Assembly: GCA_035651755.1 (NCBI GenBank)
Contig: DASRFA010000060.1
Location: 372,001 to 436,000 of the forward strand
Direction of reading: 5' to 3'
DNA length: 64,000 bases
From: DASRFA01 sp035651755
GTDB taxonomy: Bacteria; Desulfobacterota; Binatia; UBA12015
Part shown: one piece after another, positions 30,037 to 38,432 of the stretch
Position numbering within the stretch: the stretch's first letter is position 1
Layout: the number at the start of each line of letters is the position of its first letter
Notes under the pieces: generated by a model
Database searches by the model: none
The model's input: only the letters and a program-made list of their open reading frames with translations
What the model was told of the DNA's origin: nothing
Made by a program: the position numbers and the translations under genes

Positions 30037-31734
30037 TCACGAAGCCGGCGCGGGCGCCGCAGCGACCAGCGCGGCGACGCCCGGGCGCGGCATCGTGCCC
30101 CAGAGGCAATGCCGCTCGCACTCCGTCCACTGGTGGAGCGCGAGCCCGGCACGCTGCAGCGCCTCGGCGTCCTCCGCGCGCGTCACGACGAGGAGCGGCC
30201 CCGCTCGCGCGATCGCAACGACGTCGTCCACGTCGCGGAGCTTCCGCACCGTCGACGCGCTGTAGAAGGAGAGCGACGCCGGGTGGATGCGGAAGCCGAC
30301 GAGCGGGACGCCGGGCGCCAGGTCGTCCGCGATGCGCGCGAGGGCGACGTCGCTAGCCACGCGGCTCACGAGCGGTGCGCCGACCGCGTAGGCGAGCACG
30401 AGGACGACCGCGTTCCCGCACGCGAATGAGAGCGCCGTGCCGCGGAGGCGCGCGGGCGTCCGCCACGCGAGCGCGAGGCCGAGGAGCGCCGCGACCGGAA
30501 GCGGCCATGCGCGCCACGCGAGCTCGGCGAAGCGCGGAAACGCGAACCGCAGGTACGTCCAGATCGCGATCGGCGCCGCGAGCAGGACGGCGGCCCAGAG
30601 CGCGAGCGCGCCCCTGAGCCATCGCTCGCGCGGCTCGCGCTCCCGTTCGCCGTCGAACCGGCGGTCGGCGGTCGCGGCGGCGAGCCGCGCGAGCCGGACG
30701 AGGCGCGATGCCAGCCACAGGGCGAGCGGCGCGATCGCGGGCAGGACGTACGCCGGAAGCTTGGCGCGTCCGACGGAGAAGAAGGCGACGATGACGACCG
30801 CCCACAGCCACGCGTCGCGCTCGTGGACCGCTGCGTCGCCGTCTCCGGTGGACCGCCACGGGCTTCCCGCGGCGAGGGCCGCCGGCAGCGCGAGCGACCA
30901 CGGCAGCACCATCGCAAGGAGCGCCGGCACGAGGAACCAGAAAGCGTGCGGGTGCCCGACGTCGCCCGTCACGTAGCGATCGACGTTGTGCTGGAGGAGG
31001 AACGCGGCCGCGTAGCGCGGATCGGCGATCGCCGCGGGCGAGAGCCAGGCGAGGAGGATGGCGGTGCTGAGCGCGAGACCGCGCACGAGCGCGGCGGCGC
31101 GGATGCGCGCGCGCAGCACTCCGCGCGCGACCGCGCTCGCGCCCGCGACGAGGAGCGGCAGCACGATCGCGACCGGCCCCTTCACGAGCGCACCCAGGCC
31201 CATGAGCGCGTATGCGGCCCAGGGCGGCGCCGCGGGGCGATCCATCCACGCGAGCCAGGCGACGGCGGCCGCGGTGACCGCGGTCGCAAGGACGGCATCG
31301 GGATTGGTCGATCGGCCGAGCGCGACCGTCGCGGGGCTGGTGACGAACACCGCAGCCGCGAGGAGCGCGGCGGGCGCGCCGAAGCGCGGCCGCGCGAAGC
31401 GCTGGAGGACGACCGCGCACGCGAGGGTCGCAATCGCGGACGGCAGGCGGGCCGCCGTCTCCGCAGCCACGGGAAGGCGAGCCGCCGCCCGCAGCAGCCA
31501 GTAGTACGGCGCCGGCTTGTCGTAATACGGGACGCCATAGAGGACCGGTACGAGCCAGCTGTCCGTGCGCGCCATCTGGCGCGCGACGGCGGCGTGGCGG
31601 GCCTCGCTCGGGTCGAGCAGCGGGTAGCCTCCGAGCCCCGGGAGCAGCAGGACGGCCCCCAGGAGCACCACGACGCCGGTCTCTGCCCACGCCGCCGCGC
31701 CGCGCTCTGCGAGCGGGCGCGGTCGACCGGTCAC
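30037..31734 (-). CDS. ArnT-like integral membrane glycosyltransferase (GT-C fold)
   Basis: 565 residues from GTG 31,734; an in-frame ATG at 31,962 would add 76 residues that overlap the divergent kinase region and look non-coding. The acidic loop LLDPSEARHAAVARQMARTDSW and the following YYDKPAPYYWLLRAAARL are typical of ArnT/PMT enzymes, as is FFSVGRAKLPAYVLPAIAPLALW. About eleven helices and a short periplasmic C-terminal domain (PLVGFRIHPASLSFYS) follow. It leads the four-gene operon with a second paralogue and two flippase-like proteins. Confidence 0.87.
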   Translation of the reverse strand: MTGRPRPLAERGAAAWAETGVVVLLGAVLLLPGLGGYPLLDPSEARHAAVARQMARTDSWLVPVLYGVPYYDKPAPYYWLLRAAARLPVAAETAARLPSAIATLACAVVLQRFARPRFGAPAALLAAAVFVTSPATVALGRSTNPDAVLATAVTAAAVAWLAWMDRPAAPPWAAYALMGLGALVKGPVAIVLPLLVAGASAVARGVLRARIRAAALVRGLALSTAILLAWLSPAAIADPRYAAAFLLQHNVDRYVTGDVGHPHAFWFLVPALLAMVLPWSLALPAALAAGSPWRSTGDGDAAVHERDAWLWAVVIVAFFSVGRAKLPAYVLPAIAPLALWLASRLVRLARLAAATADRRFDGEREREPRERWLRGALALWAAVLLAAPIAIWTYLRFAFPRFAELAWRAWPLPVAALLGLALAWRTPARLRGTALSFACGNAVVLVLAYAVGAPLVSRVASDVALARIADDLAPGVPLVGFRIHPASLSFYSASTVRKLRDVDDVVAIARAGPLLVVTRAEDAEALQRAGLALHQWTECERHCLWGTMPRPGVAALVAAAPAPAS

Positions 31735-32003
31735 CGCGGTCCGCCGGCTGCCACGCACACGCCGTCCATGCAATGCATTGCGCTCCGCGACAAGCTCCGA
31801 GCCGATCCCGAAGGCCCGACCAATCGGTCGGGTGCGCTTTCCGCCTCGGATGCGGGTTCCAGTAAACTCGGAGTGCGGTCTGCCGAAGCGGGTCGCGACG
31901 GGGGCGGACATTGGCGCGAGGGCGGAATCGCGGCACGGACCAGGCGGGCACACGAGCGGCAACCACGCCCGAGTCGCCAGCCGCCCCGGGCAGCACGACG
32001 GGA
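31735..32003. other. Divergent intergenic region with dyad repeats
   Basis: This 269-bp stretch separates the divergent glycosyltransferase and kinase genes. It holds a 10-bp palindrome CAATGCATTG near 31,772, an inverted repeat CCCGACC-AATC-GGTCGGG (31,815-31,832) and a plus-strand TAAACT (31,863-31,868) that could be a -10 box for the kinase gene. An in-frame TTG at 31,911 is an alternative kinase start. Confidence 0.4.
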
Positions 32004-33767
32004 ATGCGCGAAGCCGCCGACGGCACGCGAGCCGGTGCGGCCGGCACGGAAGGCGACGCCGATGCGGCGACGTGGAACCGCCGACTTCTCGCGGCGCTCG
32101 TCGGCGAGACCGATGCCCGCGCCGCGCTGAGCGCGGTCTGCGAGACGATCCGCGAGCTGCTCCCGTGCGACCGCGTGCAGATCTGGCGCGGCGACGTGCG
32201 CCAGATGACGTTCCAGACGGTGGTCGCGTGCGGCTATCCCGAGGACGAGGCGGCCCGACTCGCCGCGCTCGTCGCCCCGATGCCGGTGCGTGCCTTCGCC
32301 GAGAGCGACTTCATTGCCAGCAAGATCACGTTCGTCGCCGACGCGCGCCGGTCGGACGACCCGTTCGCGCGCACGGTGTTCCGACCGTTCGCGATCGAGG
32401 CGGTCGCGATGCTGCTCCTCGAGCGCGGCGACCGGATCCTGGGCGCGCTCCAGTGCTCGTGGTGCGATGCCGGTCGCGCGCGCGTCCCTGCGCCCGAGGT
32501 CGCCGAGGCGATGCGGCGGTCCATGAGCATCGCCGTCGACTTCCTCGCGCGCACCGACGAGGCGCTCCGGCTCTCGCAGACGCTTTCGGAGACCGCGATC
32601 CTCCTCGTCAGCGTCCACGATCCGGACGAGCTGCTGCGCACGATCGCGGCGAAGACCGCCGAGGCCGTCGGCTGCGACTGGTGCGCGGTTCACCTCCTGC
32701 ACGAGGACCGTCGCGCTCTGGTGCGCGTCGGCGATTTCGGGCTGCCGGAGGCGTACGCCGACGTGACGCGATTCCCGGTCGACCCGGATCTCCTCGGGGG
32801 CGCGTTCCAGGACGGCGTGATCGAGGTCCCCGACGCGCGCGCGCTCGACCGGACGGGTGCGAGCGCCGTCTTCGGCGTCGCGTCGTACTTCAGCGTGCCG
32901 CTCGTCCAGGACGGGCAGGTCGTCGGGCTCCTTTCGCTCGGGTATCGCGAGCGCACCGGTCGGTTCGCGCGCCGCCAGCTGACGCTCGGGAAGGGGCTCG
33001 CGCCGCATGCGCTCGCCGCGCTCCGGAACGCGCGCGTGATGCGGTCGCTCCGCGACGTGAACCAGGTGAAGACCGACTTCATCGCGGCCGTGTCGCACGA
33101 TCTCCGGACCCCGCTCCACGTCCTGATCGGCTACAGCGACATGCTGCTCGACGGCGAGGCCGGGCGGCTGAACGCGGCGCAGTCCGATCTCGTCTCGCGG
33201 CTGCGCGAAGGCGCGCTCCGCTTTCGCGACCTCATCAACGACATCCTGGACGTCGCGCGCCTCGACGCGGGCCAGGACGGTGTCGCGGCGACGCCGGTCG
33301 CGCTCCCCGGCCTCTGCCACGAGCTGTGCCGCGAGCTCGACGTGCTGCGCCGGCCGGGAGTCGAGCTGCGCTGCGACGTCCCGGACGTGACGGTCCTCGT
33401 GGACGCCCCGAAGATCAAGACGATCCTCCGGAACCTCCTCTCGAACGCGCTCAAGTTCACGACCACCGGCGAGGTGCGGATCGCGGCCGAGACCGCTTCC
33501 GCGGGCGAGCTTCGGCTGCGCGTGAGCGACACCGGCCCGGGGATCGCGCCCGAGGACCGGCCGCGCATCTTCGACATGTTTCAGCAGGGCGAGGCGGGCC
33601 GTCGCGCCGGCGGATCCGGCCTGGGCCTCGGGCTCTACCTCGTGAAGCGCGTGACGGACATGCTCGGAGGACGCGTCGACCTGGTCTCCGCCGATCCCGG
33701 CGAGACCGCCTTCGACGTGCGCCTTCCCGTCAAATCCGTCCCGCGTCCACCAGGTGCTCGGCCGTGA
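32004..33767 (+). CDS. Sensor histidine kinase with two GAF domains
   Basis: 587 residues from ATG 32,004. The first GAF-like domain (about 35-190; LLPCDRVQIWRGD) and the second (about 205-345; AEAVGCDWCAVHLL, YFSVPLVQDGQVVGLLSLGY) are followed by a HisKA/HATPase_c core. The phospho-acceptor is His365 in AAVSHDLRTPLHVL. The N box is RNLLSNALKFT, G1 is DTGPGIAPED and G2 is GGSGLGLGLYLV. No transmembrane segment is seen, so the kinase is cytosolic. No response regulator is adjacent. Its stop lies 38 bp inside the convergent asd gene. Confidence 0.93.
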   Translation: MREAADGTRAGAAGTEGDADAATWNRRLLAALVGETDARAALSAVCETIRELLPCDRVQIWRGDVRQMTFQTVVACGYPEDEAARLAALVAPMPVRAFAESDFIASKITFVADARRSDDPFARTVFRPFAIEAVAMLLLERGDRILGALQCSWCDAGRARVPAPEVAEAMRRSMSIAVDFLARTDEALRLSQTLSETAILLVSVHDPDELLRTIAAKTAEAVGCDWCAVHLLHEDRRALVRVGDFGLPEAYADVTRFPVDPDLLGGAFQDGVIEVPDARALDRTGASAVFGVASYFSVPLVQDGQVVGLLSLGYRERTGRFARRQLTLGKGLAPHALAALRNARVMRSLRDVNQVKTDFIAAVSHDLRTPLHVLIGYSDMLLDGEAGRLNAAQSDLVSRLREGALRFRDLINDILDVARLDAGQDGVAATPVALPGLCHELCRELDVLRRPGVELRCDVPDVTVLVDAPKIKTILRNLLSNALKFTTTGEVRIAAETASAGELRLRVSDTGPGIAPEDRPRIFDMFQQGEAGRRAGGSGLGLGLYLVKRVTDMLGGRVDLVSADPGETAFDVRLPVKSVPRPPGARP

Positions 33768-34812
33768 GCACCGCGCCCTTCGCGGCGCCCATCTTCGTGT
33801 TGTGCGAGACGAGCACGTAGCGGAGGCCGCCCGCGTCGAGCCGGATGCGCCCGACGGACGTCGCCATGCCGCCTTCGAGATCGCGGTCGAGGCGCGGCTG
33901 CGGACGGAACGGGTCGGAGTGGAGGACGATCATCCGGCGCGGCGCGGACGGCAGCCCGCGCGCGCAGAACTCGGCGCCGAACGATGCGAACGCCTCGCAC
34001 ACGCGGTCCATCGTCGCGGGACGCTCGAGCTCGACCTGCACCGCCTCGGTGTGGCCCTCGCGGACGTTGGCGCGGGTGCAGGTCGCGCTCACGAGCACCG
34101 GGTGGTGCGCGAAGCCGCCCTCGCCCACCCGGCCCAGGACCTTGCCGGTCTCCTTCGCGACCTTCTCCTCCTCGCCGACGATGTACGGGATGACGTTGTC
34201 GAGGACGTCGAGCGCCGCGACGCCGGGTGAGCGCCCCGCTCCCGAGAGCCCCTGCATGGAGGTCATCACGACGCGCCGGACGCCGAACGCGTCGGCGAGC
34301 GGCTTCAGGGTGATGACGAGACCCATCGTCGTGCAGTTGGGGAGCGGGACGACGAAGCCCTCCCAGCCGCGATTCCGGCGCTGCGCCGGCACGACGTCGA
34401 GGTGGTCGAGGTTGACGCCGGGGACGGCGATCGGGACGTCGGGCTCGTAGCGGAACGCGGACGCGGTCGAGAAGACGGGACGGCGCGCGGCGAAGCGCGG
34501 CTCGAGCTCGCGCGCGGCGTCGCTCTCGACCGCGGTGAAGACGATGTCGGCGGCGTCGAGGTCGAGCTCGCGCGCGTCGACGACCGGCAGCGCGAGGACT
34601 TCGGGAGACGGCTCCTCGTCGCAGTACCAGCGGCGCGCGCCGGACTTCGCATCCGTCAAGGCCTCGCCGTAGCTGCGGCCGGCCGAGCGCTCCGATGCGG
34701 CGAGCGCCGTCACGCGGAACCACGGGTGGCGGTCGAGCGCCGCGATGAATTGCTGTCCGGCGACGCCGGTCGCCCCGACGACCGCCACGCGCCGCTCATG
34801 CTTCGCCGACAT
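33730..34812 (-). CDS. asd: Aspartate-semialdehyde dehydrogenase
   Basis: 360 residues from ATG 34,812, with GGAGGA upstream. The N-terminal NADP motif VAVVGATGVAGQQF and the catalytic Cys160 in LPNCTTMG identify the enzyme, which makes aspartate semialdehyde for Lys, Met, Thr and diaminopimelate. The surrounding VVMTSMQGLSGAGRSPGVAALDVLDNVIPYI and ending VLVSHNTKMGAAKGAVLTAEHLV resemble the archaeal/fungal-type subfamily rather than the E. coli type. Its 3-prime end overlaps the kinase gene tail-to-tail by 38 bp. Confidence 0.93.
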   Translation of the reverse strand: MSAKHERRVAVVGATGVAGQQFIAALDRHPWFRVTALAASERSAGRSYGEALTDAKSGARRWYCDEEPSPEVLALPVVDARELDLDAADIVFTAVESDAARELEPRFAARRPVFSTASAFRYEPDVPIAVPGVNLDHLDVVPAQRRNRGWEGFVVPLPNCTTMGLVITLKPLADAFGVRRVVMTSMQGLSGAGRSPGVAALDVLDNVIPYIVGEEEKVAKETGKVLGRVGEGGFAHHPVLVSATCTRANVREGHTEAVQVELERPATMDRVCEAFASFGAEFCARGLPSAPRRMIVLHSDPFRPQPRLDRDLEGGMATSVGRIRLDAGGLRYVLVSHNTKMGAAKGAVLTAEHLVDAGRI

Positions 34813-34970
34813 GCATCCTCCGCTGATCGTCCTCGCGCACGTGGCGATGGTCGTGGCCGACCGCGCCGTTGTCAACCTGGCTCGGCGCGGTCGCGCCGCC
34901 ACGAACGTGCACCTCCTCTTGTGCGGCGCGCGGATTGCGCCCGGCCGCGAATGCGGGGCAGTCTACGCTC

Positions 34971-35921
34971 GTGGCGTCGGGCAGCGGGCGGATCGGGTGC
35001 GGCGTCTTCCTGCCGCTGGCGGGGCTCGATTGGGACGCGTTGCGCGCGCGGGCGGAGCTCGTGGAGCGGCTGGGCTACGACGCGCTGTGGCTCGACGACC
35101 ACTTCTGGTTTCCGGGCGCGCCGGAGCAGGACCATCTCGACGTCTGGACGGCGCTTTCGGCGCTCGCGGTCGCGACCGAGCGGATCGCGCTCGGACCGCT
35201 GGTCGCGTGCCAGTCGTATCGCAGCCCGGGGATCCTCGCGAAGACGGCGGCGAGCGTCGCGAGCGTTTCCCGCGGGCGGCTCGTGCTCGCGCTCGGCGCG
35301 GGGTGGATGGAGGAGGAATACCGCGCGTACGGGTTTCCGTTTCCGCCGCCGCGCGTCCGGCTCGAGCAGCTCGGCGAATGCCTCGAGATCGTGCGGCGGC
35401 TCTGCCGCGACGAGCGCGCGAGCTTCGAAGGACGCCACTCCTCCGTGCGCGAGGCGCCGTTCCGGCCGAAGCCGGACCGCCTGCCGATCGTCCTCGGCGG
35501 AGCGGGCGATCGCCTGCTCGGCCTCGCGGCGCGGTACGCCGACGGGTGGAACTGCCCGAACCCCGCGTGGCGCGAGCTCGCGCAGAAGCGCGAGGTCCTC
35601 GCGCGCCACTGCCGCGCGATCGGCCGCGATCCCGCGACCATCGACGTCTCCGAGCAGGTGATCGTCGTGGTCGGCCGCGACGCGGCCGAGGTGCGGCGCG
35701 AGCGCGCGGTCGCGGAGGAGCGCCTCGCGAGCTTCGCGCGCTTCGACGGCGACGTCCACGTCGGGACGCCGGCCGAGGTCGCGGCGGCGCTCCGGGCGCG
35801 AGCCGACCTCGGCGTGCAGTCGTTCGCCGTGATGTTCGGCGACTACGGAGGCGCAGAGCAGATCGAGCTCTTCGCGCGCGAGGTCGTGCCGCTCCTCGAG
35901 GCGCCTGCACGGGCGACATGA
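34971..35921 (+). CDS. Luciferase-like (LLM class, F420-type) oxidoreductase
   Basis: 316 residues from GTG 34,971, which gives the usual family start (GRIGCGVFLPLAGLDWDALRARAE). Typical LLM blocks are present: LVERLGYDALWLDDHFW, TERIALGPLVACQSYRSPGILAK, SVSRGRLVLALGAGWMEEEYRAYGF and PIVLGGAGDRLLGLAARYADGWN. These TIM-barrel enzymes use F420 or FMN; the sequence resembles the actinobacterial F420-dependent group. Substrate unknown. It is divergent from asd. Confidence 0.87.
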   Translation: MASGSGRIGCGVFLPLAGLDWDALRARAELVERLGYDALWLDDHFWFPGAPEQDHLDVWTALSALAVATERIALGPLVACQSYRSPGILAKTAASVASVSRGRLVLALGAGWMEEEYRAYGFPFPPPRVRLEQLGECLEIVRRLCRDERASFEGRHSSVREAPFRPKPDRLPIVLGGAGDRLLGLAARYADGWNCPNPAWRELAQKREVLARHCRAIGRDPATIDVSEQVIVVVGRDAAEVRRERAVAEERLASFARFDGDVHVGTPAEVAAALRARADLGVQSFAVMFGDYGGAEQIELFAREVVPLLEAPARAT

Positions 35922-35998
35922 TCTCGCCGGGCGCGCTTGTCGGCCGGCCTTGATCGAGTGACCGTCCCCCGTCGACGTACCGGTCGCGGGAGGAGCTC

Positions 35999-36559
35999 AT
36001 GGCGGTCAAGCACCTCATCCTGGGAGTGCTCCTCGAGGGCGAGGCGAACGGCTACCGGGTGTGTGCTCGTCTGGCCGACCTGACGGGCGCCGGGCGGCGC
36101 ATCGAGTCGTCGCGCGTCTACGCGACGCTCGCGCGCCTCGAGGGCGCGGGCGCGGTTGCGGCGCGCGTCGACGCGCGCGCGGGCGGCGGCACCACCCGCG
36201 TCTTCCGCCTGACGCCGGACGGAGCGCGCGAGGTCGACCGCTGGCTTCTCCGGCCGGTCGCGATCGCGGAGCGGCTGCGACGTCCGCTCCTCGCGCGCGT
36301 CGCGATCGCAGCTGCGCTTCCGGAGGCGGCCGCGGCCGGGCTCGCCTCCGACCTCGATGCGCGGCGGCGCGCGCTCCGCGGCCTCGCGAGCCCGGCTCCG
36401 GGCACGCCGGTCGCGGCCCTCGCGAGCGAGCGCGCGCGGCGTCGGCTCGCGATCGAGATCGCGCTGCTCGAGGAGCTGACGGCGACGACCGGAATCGCCG
36501 CGCCGCCGGCGGTCAGCTCGCGGCCGACGCCGCGGTGTGCGGCGTCAGGGTCTCGATGA
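35999..36559 (+). CDS. PadR-family transcriptional regulator
   Basis: 186 residues from ATG 35,999 (GGGAGGAG upstream). The N-terminal winged helix is clear: VKHLILGVLLEGEANGYRV, then RIESSRVYATLARLEGAGAV and TRVFRLTPDGAREVDRWL. The C-terminal helices (residues 90-186) are Ala/Arg-rich and would mediate dimerisation. PadR proteins repress small-molecule-induced genes, often their neighbours. It may regulate the oxidoreductase 77 bp upstream. Its end overlaps the convergent LysR gene by 47 bp. Confidence 0.85.
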   Translation: MAVKHLILGVLLEGEANGYRVCARLADLTGAGRRIESSRVYATLARLEGAGAVAARVDARAGGGTTRVFRLTPDGAREVDRWLLRPVAIAERLRRPLLARVAIAAALPEAAAAGLASDLDARRRALRGLASPAPGTPVAALASERARRRLAIEIALLEELTATTGIAAPPAVSSRPTPRCAASGSR

Positions 36560-37412
36560 ACTTCTCCGCCGCCGGGGAGAAGTGGCGTCCCTCCTTGTGG
36601 ATGACGCCGAGCTGCCGCACGAACGTCTCGTCGCTGATCGGCAGCGAGACGAGCGACTTGTTGCGGACCTCCGGCCGGACGGCCGGCTCGGGCACGATCG
36701 AGATGCCGGTCCCGACCTCGACGATCCGCTTGATCACCTCGATGTTGTCCACCTCGGCGACGTAGTGCACGCGGATGCCGTGGCGCTGGAGGACGCGCTC
36801 GATCGCCTTGTGGGTCGGGATGTCCTTCTCGAAGCCGACGAAGTTGACGCCGTCGAGCTTCTTCATCGCGACCGACTTCTGCTTCGCGAGCGGGTGCGAG
36901 GGCGCGCAGATCATCACCAGGCGGTCCTCGCGGAACGGGATCAGCCGGATCTGCGGGCGCTTCGTCGGGTACGCGATCACCCCGACGTCGAGCGTGCCCG
37001 ACAGCACGTCGTCGTAGATCTGGCTCGACTTCTTGTACTCGAGCCGGACGTTCACGCTCGGGTAGGCCTTCACGAAGCGCTTCAGCTCGTCGGAGAACTC
37101 GTAGAGGCCGACCGAGTGCACGGTGGCGACCCGCACCGTGCCGGCCACGATGTTCGAGAACGCCTGCAGCCGCGCCTCGAGGTCCTGGTAGCGCGTCACG
37201 ATCTGCTTCGAGACCTCGTAGAAGATCTCGCCCGCCGGGGTGGGCCGCACGCGGCGCTTGGCGCGCTCGACGAGCTTCCGCCCGTAACGCGTCTCGAGCG
37301 TCCGGATCTGCTGGCTGACGGCCGACTGCGTGACGTAATTCTGCGCGGCAGCGACGGAGAAGCTTCCGGTGTCGACGAGGTCGCAGAAGACCTTCAGGGT
37401 CTCGATGTGCAT
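36513..37412 (-). CDS. LysR-family transcriptional regulator
   Basis: 299 residues from ATG 37,412. The N-terminal HTH is canonical (METLK-type start, SFSVAAAQNYVTQSAVSQQIRTLE) and the substrate-binding domain follows (VRVATVHSVGLYEFSDELKRF; GTLDVGVIAYPTKRPQIRL; GTGISIVPEPAV). It is rich in Lys and less GC-biased than neighbours, yet it lies outside the transposon boundary. The likely control region is the 45 bp up to the transposon end, so the insertion 55 bp upstream of its start may have separated it from a former divergent target. Confidence 0.93.
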   Translation of the reverse strand: MHIETLKVFCDLVDTGSFSVAAAQNYVTQSAVSQQIRTLETRYGRKLVERAKRRVRPTPAGEIFYEVSKQIVTRYQDLEARLQAFSNIVAGTVRVATVHSVGLYEFSDELKRFVKAYPSVNVRLEYKKSSQIYDDVLSGTLDVGVIAYPTKRPQIRLIPFREDRLVMICAPSHPLAKQKSVAMKKLDGVNFVGFEKDIPTHKAIERVLQRHGIRVHYVAEVDNIEVIKRIVEVGTGISIVPEPAVRPEVRNKSLVSLPISDETFVRQLGVIHKEGRHFSPAAEKFIETLTPHTAASAAS

Positions 37413-37457
37413 GCGTGAGAACGCCTAATTCTCTCGGCGTCGCTTATTAGCAGTATC

Positions 37458-37466
37458 ACATGCGCG
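37458..37466. repeat. Target-site duplication, left copy
   Basis: The 9-bp word ACATGCGCG directly abuts the left inverted repeat of the transposon. An identical copy lies at 45,998-46,006. Confidence 0.85.
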
Positions 37467-37530
37467 GGCTTTGCCCGCAAACAGCCGTTTGCCAGAGGGT
37501 TTCCGGGCAACGGGCCGAGTTTTCGGGCAG
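37467..37530. repeat. Transposon left end with subterminal repeats
   Basis: Several variants of TTGCCCGnAAA occur here in both orientations: TTTGCCCGCAAAC (37,470-37,482), GTTTGCC (37,487-37,493), TTTCCGGGCAAC (37,500-37,511) and GTTTTCGGGCAG (37,519-37,530). The block 37,505-37,529 matches 45,950-45,974 of the right end at 21 of 25 positions. They look like multiple transposase-binding sites. Confidence 0.75.
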
Positions 37531-37580
37531 GACGGCCCCGTGAGTGGGCATGGTAGGAGACCAGCCGGAGGAGGTGGGTG

Positions 37581-38306
37581 ATGGACGCAGCGCGTGAGCT
37601 TTCTCGCGAGGAGATTCGGGAGAGGTTGCTCAAGTACGATCCTGAGTCGCTTGGTCGTGTCAGCAGCTACGTTGGCGAGGACCTCAAGCGGCAGATTGAC
37701 CGAGGCGGGGCGATCGACACGAAGGCCAACATCGTCCTCGGCTTCGCAACGGCAGCCGTCTCGGTCGTGGCTTCATGGCTTGTGAAGCCGGCGAGCCCAC
37801 TGCCGCTCTACTTTCGCGGTCTGGCTGGGCTCGGCGTAGTGGTCTGCATGGCGGCCGTCCCGTTCGCCTTCTTTGCGATGGCTGCTCGTCGGAGCTGGCC
37901 ACGCTTACCGGGCGATTCCGTGTTCCCCGTCTTCTCAGGGGACGACGATGCGCCCCATCGCCATCAGCTCTACTGGACAGTGACCCTCTACCGGATGGCG
38001 TCCATTGCCCGATCGATCGCGGACGAGAAGGGCTACAATTTACTTCGTGCGCAGCGGGCCCTAGTCGTCGGAGTTGGCATTCTCGCGTTCGCCGTGGTCG
38101 CCCAGGTCATCGACGCCGGCAGGCTACCGGCGACCAAAACCACCGCCGCCGAAACCGCCGCGGAAGCCACCGCCGAACGGTCGACCGCCGGGAGGCGTCC
38201 CGCGGGGTACGATTCCGGTGGGGCGGCCGATCTCGAATGGCGAACCGGGTCGGGCCGGCCTCTCTTCGGACGGATCCGGATCCCTGACCCTCGTCTCGTC
38301 GGTTAG
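37581..38306 (+). CDS. Three-helix membrane protein, PycTM-like (possible Pycsar/CBASS-type effector)
   Basis: 241 residues from ATG 37,581, with GGAGGAGG upstream. After a charged N-terminal helix (SREEIRERLLKYDPESLGRV) comes IDTKANIVLGFATAAVSVVA, which resembles the conserved Asp-Thr-Lys-Ala start of the first helix in Pycsar-effector transmembrane (PycTM) proteins. A second helix (FRGLAGLGVVVCMAAVPFAFFAM) and a third (ALVVGVGILAFAVVAQVI) follow. Such proteins are membrane-damaging effectors that answer nucleotide signals in anti-phage systems. No cyclase gene is visible nearby, so the assignment is tentative. The low-complexity tail overlaps an antisense frame at 38,124-38,432. Confidence 0.65.
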   Translation: MDAARELSREEIRERLLKYDPESLGRVSSYVGEDLKRQIDRGGAIDTKANIVLGFATAAVSVVASWLVKPASPLPLYFRGLAGLGVVVCMAAVPFAFFAMAARRSWPRLPGDSVFPVFSGDDDAPHRHQLYWTVTLYRMASIARSIADEKGYNLLRAQRALVVGVGILAFAVVAQVIDAGRLPATKTTAAETAAEATAERSTAGRRPAGYDSGGAADLEWRTGSGRPLFGRIRIPDPRLVG

Positions 38307-38432
38307 GATATCCGCGAAGTCGTCGATGGTGGTAGCGGTCGTCGACTCGTTGCCAGCGTTGGGATCGCCTCCGGTCGGGGCATTCTCGGTCCCGCCTTCG
38401 CTCCCATCGTCTTTGTCCTTCCCGGCCATCAT
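38124..38432 (-). CDS. Hypothetical glycine-rich small protein
   Basis: 102 residues from ATG 38,432 (or the next ATG). The first half is acidic and disordered (GKDKDDGSEGGTENAPTGG), the middle reads TTIDDFADILTDETRVRDPD and the end is a Gly/Phe/Arg repeat (GGGFRGGFGGGGFGRR). It overlaps the tail of the convergent membrane-protein gene by 183 bp, so one of the two C-termini may be fortuitous. No family recognised. Confidence 0.4.
   Translation of the reverse strand: MMAGKDKDDGSEGGTENAPTGGDPNAGNESTTATTIDDFADILTDETRVRDPDPSEERPARPGSPFEIGRPTGIVPRGTPPGGRPFGGGFRGGFGGGGFGRR

Noticed and set aside
31731..33320. Long minus-strand open frame opposite the GAF histidine kinase
   Set aside because: It is the antisense shadow of a well-supported kinase gene; its product is Arg/Glu/Asp-rich low-complexity sequence with no recognisable domain, as expected for the complementary frame of high-GC coding DNA.
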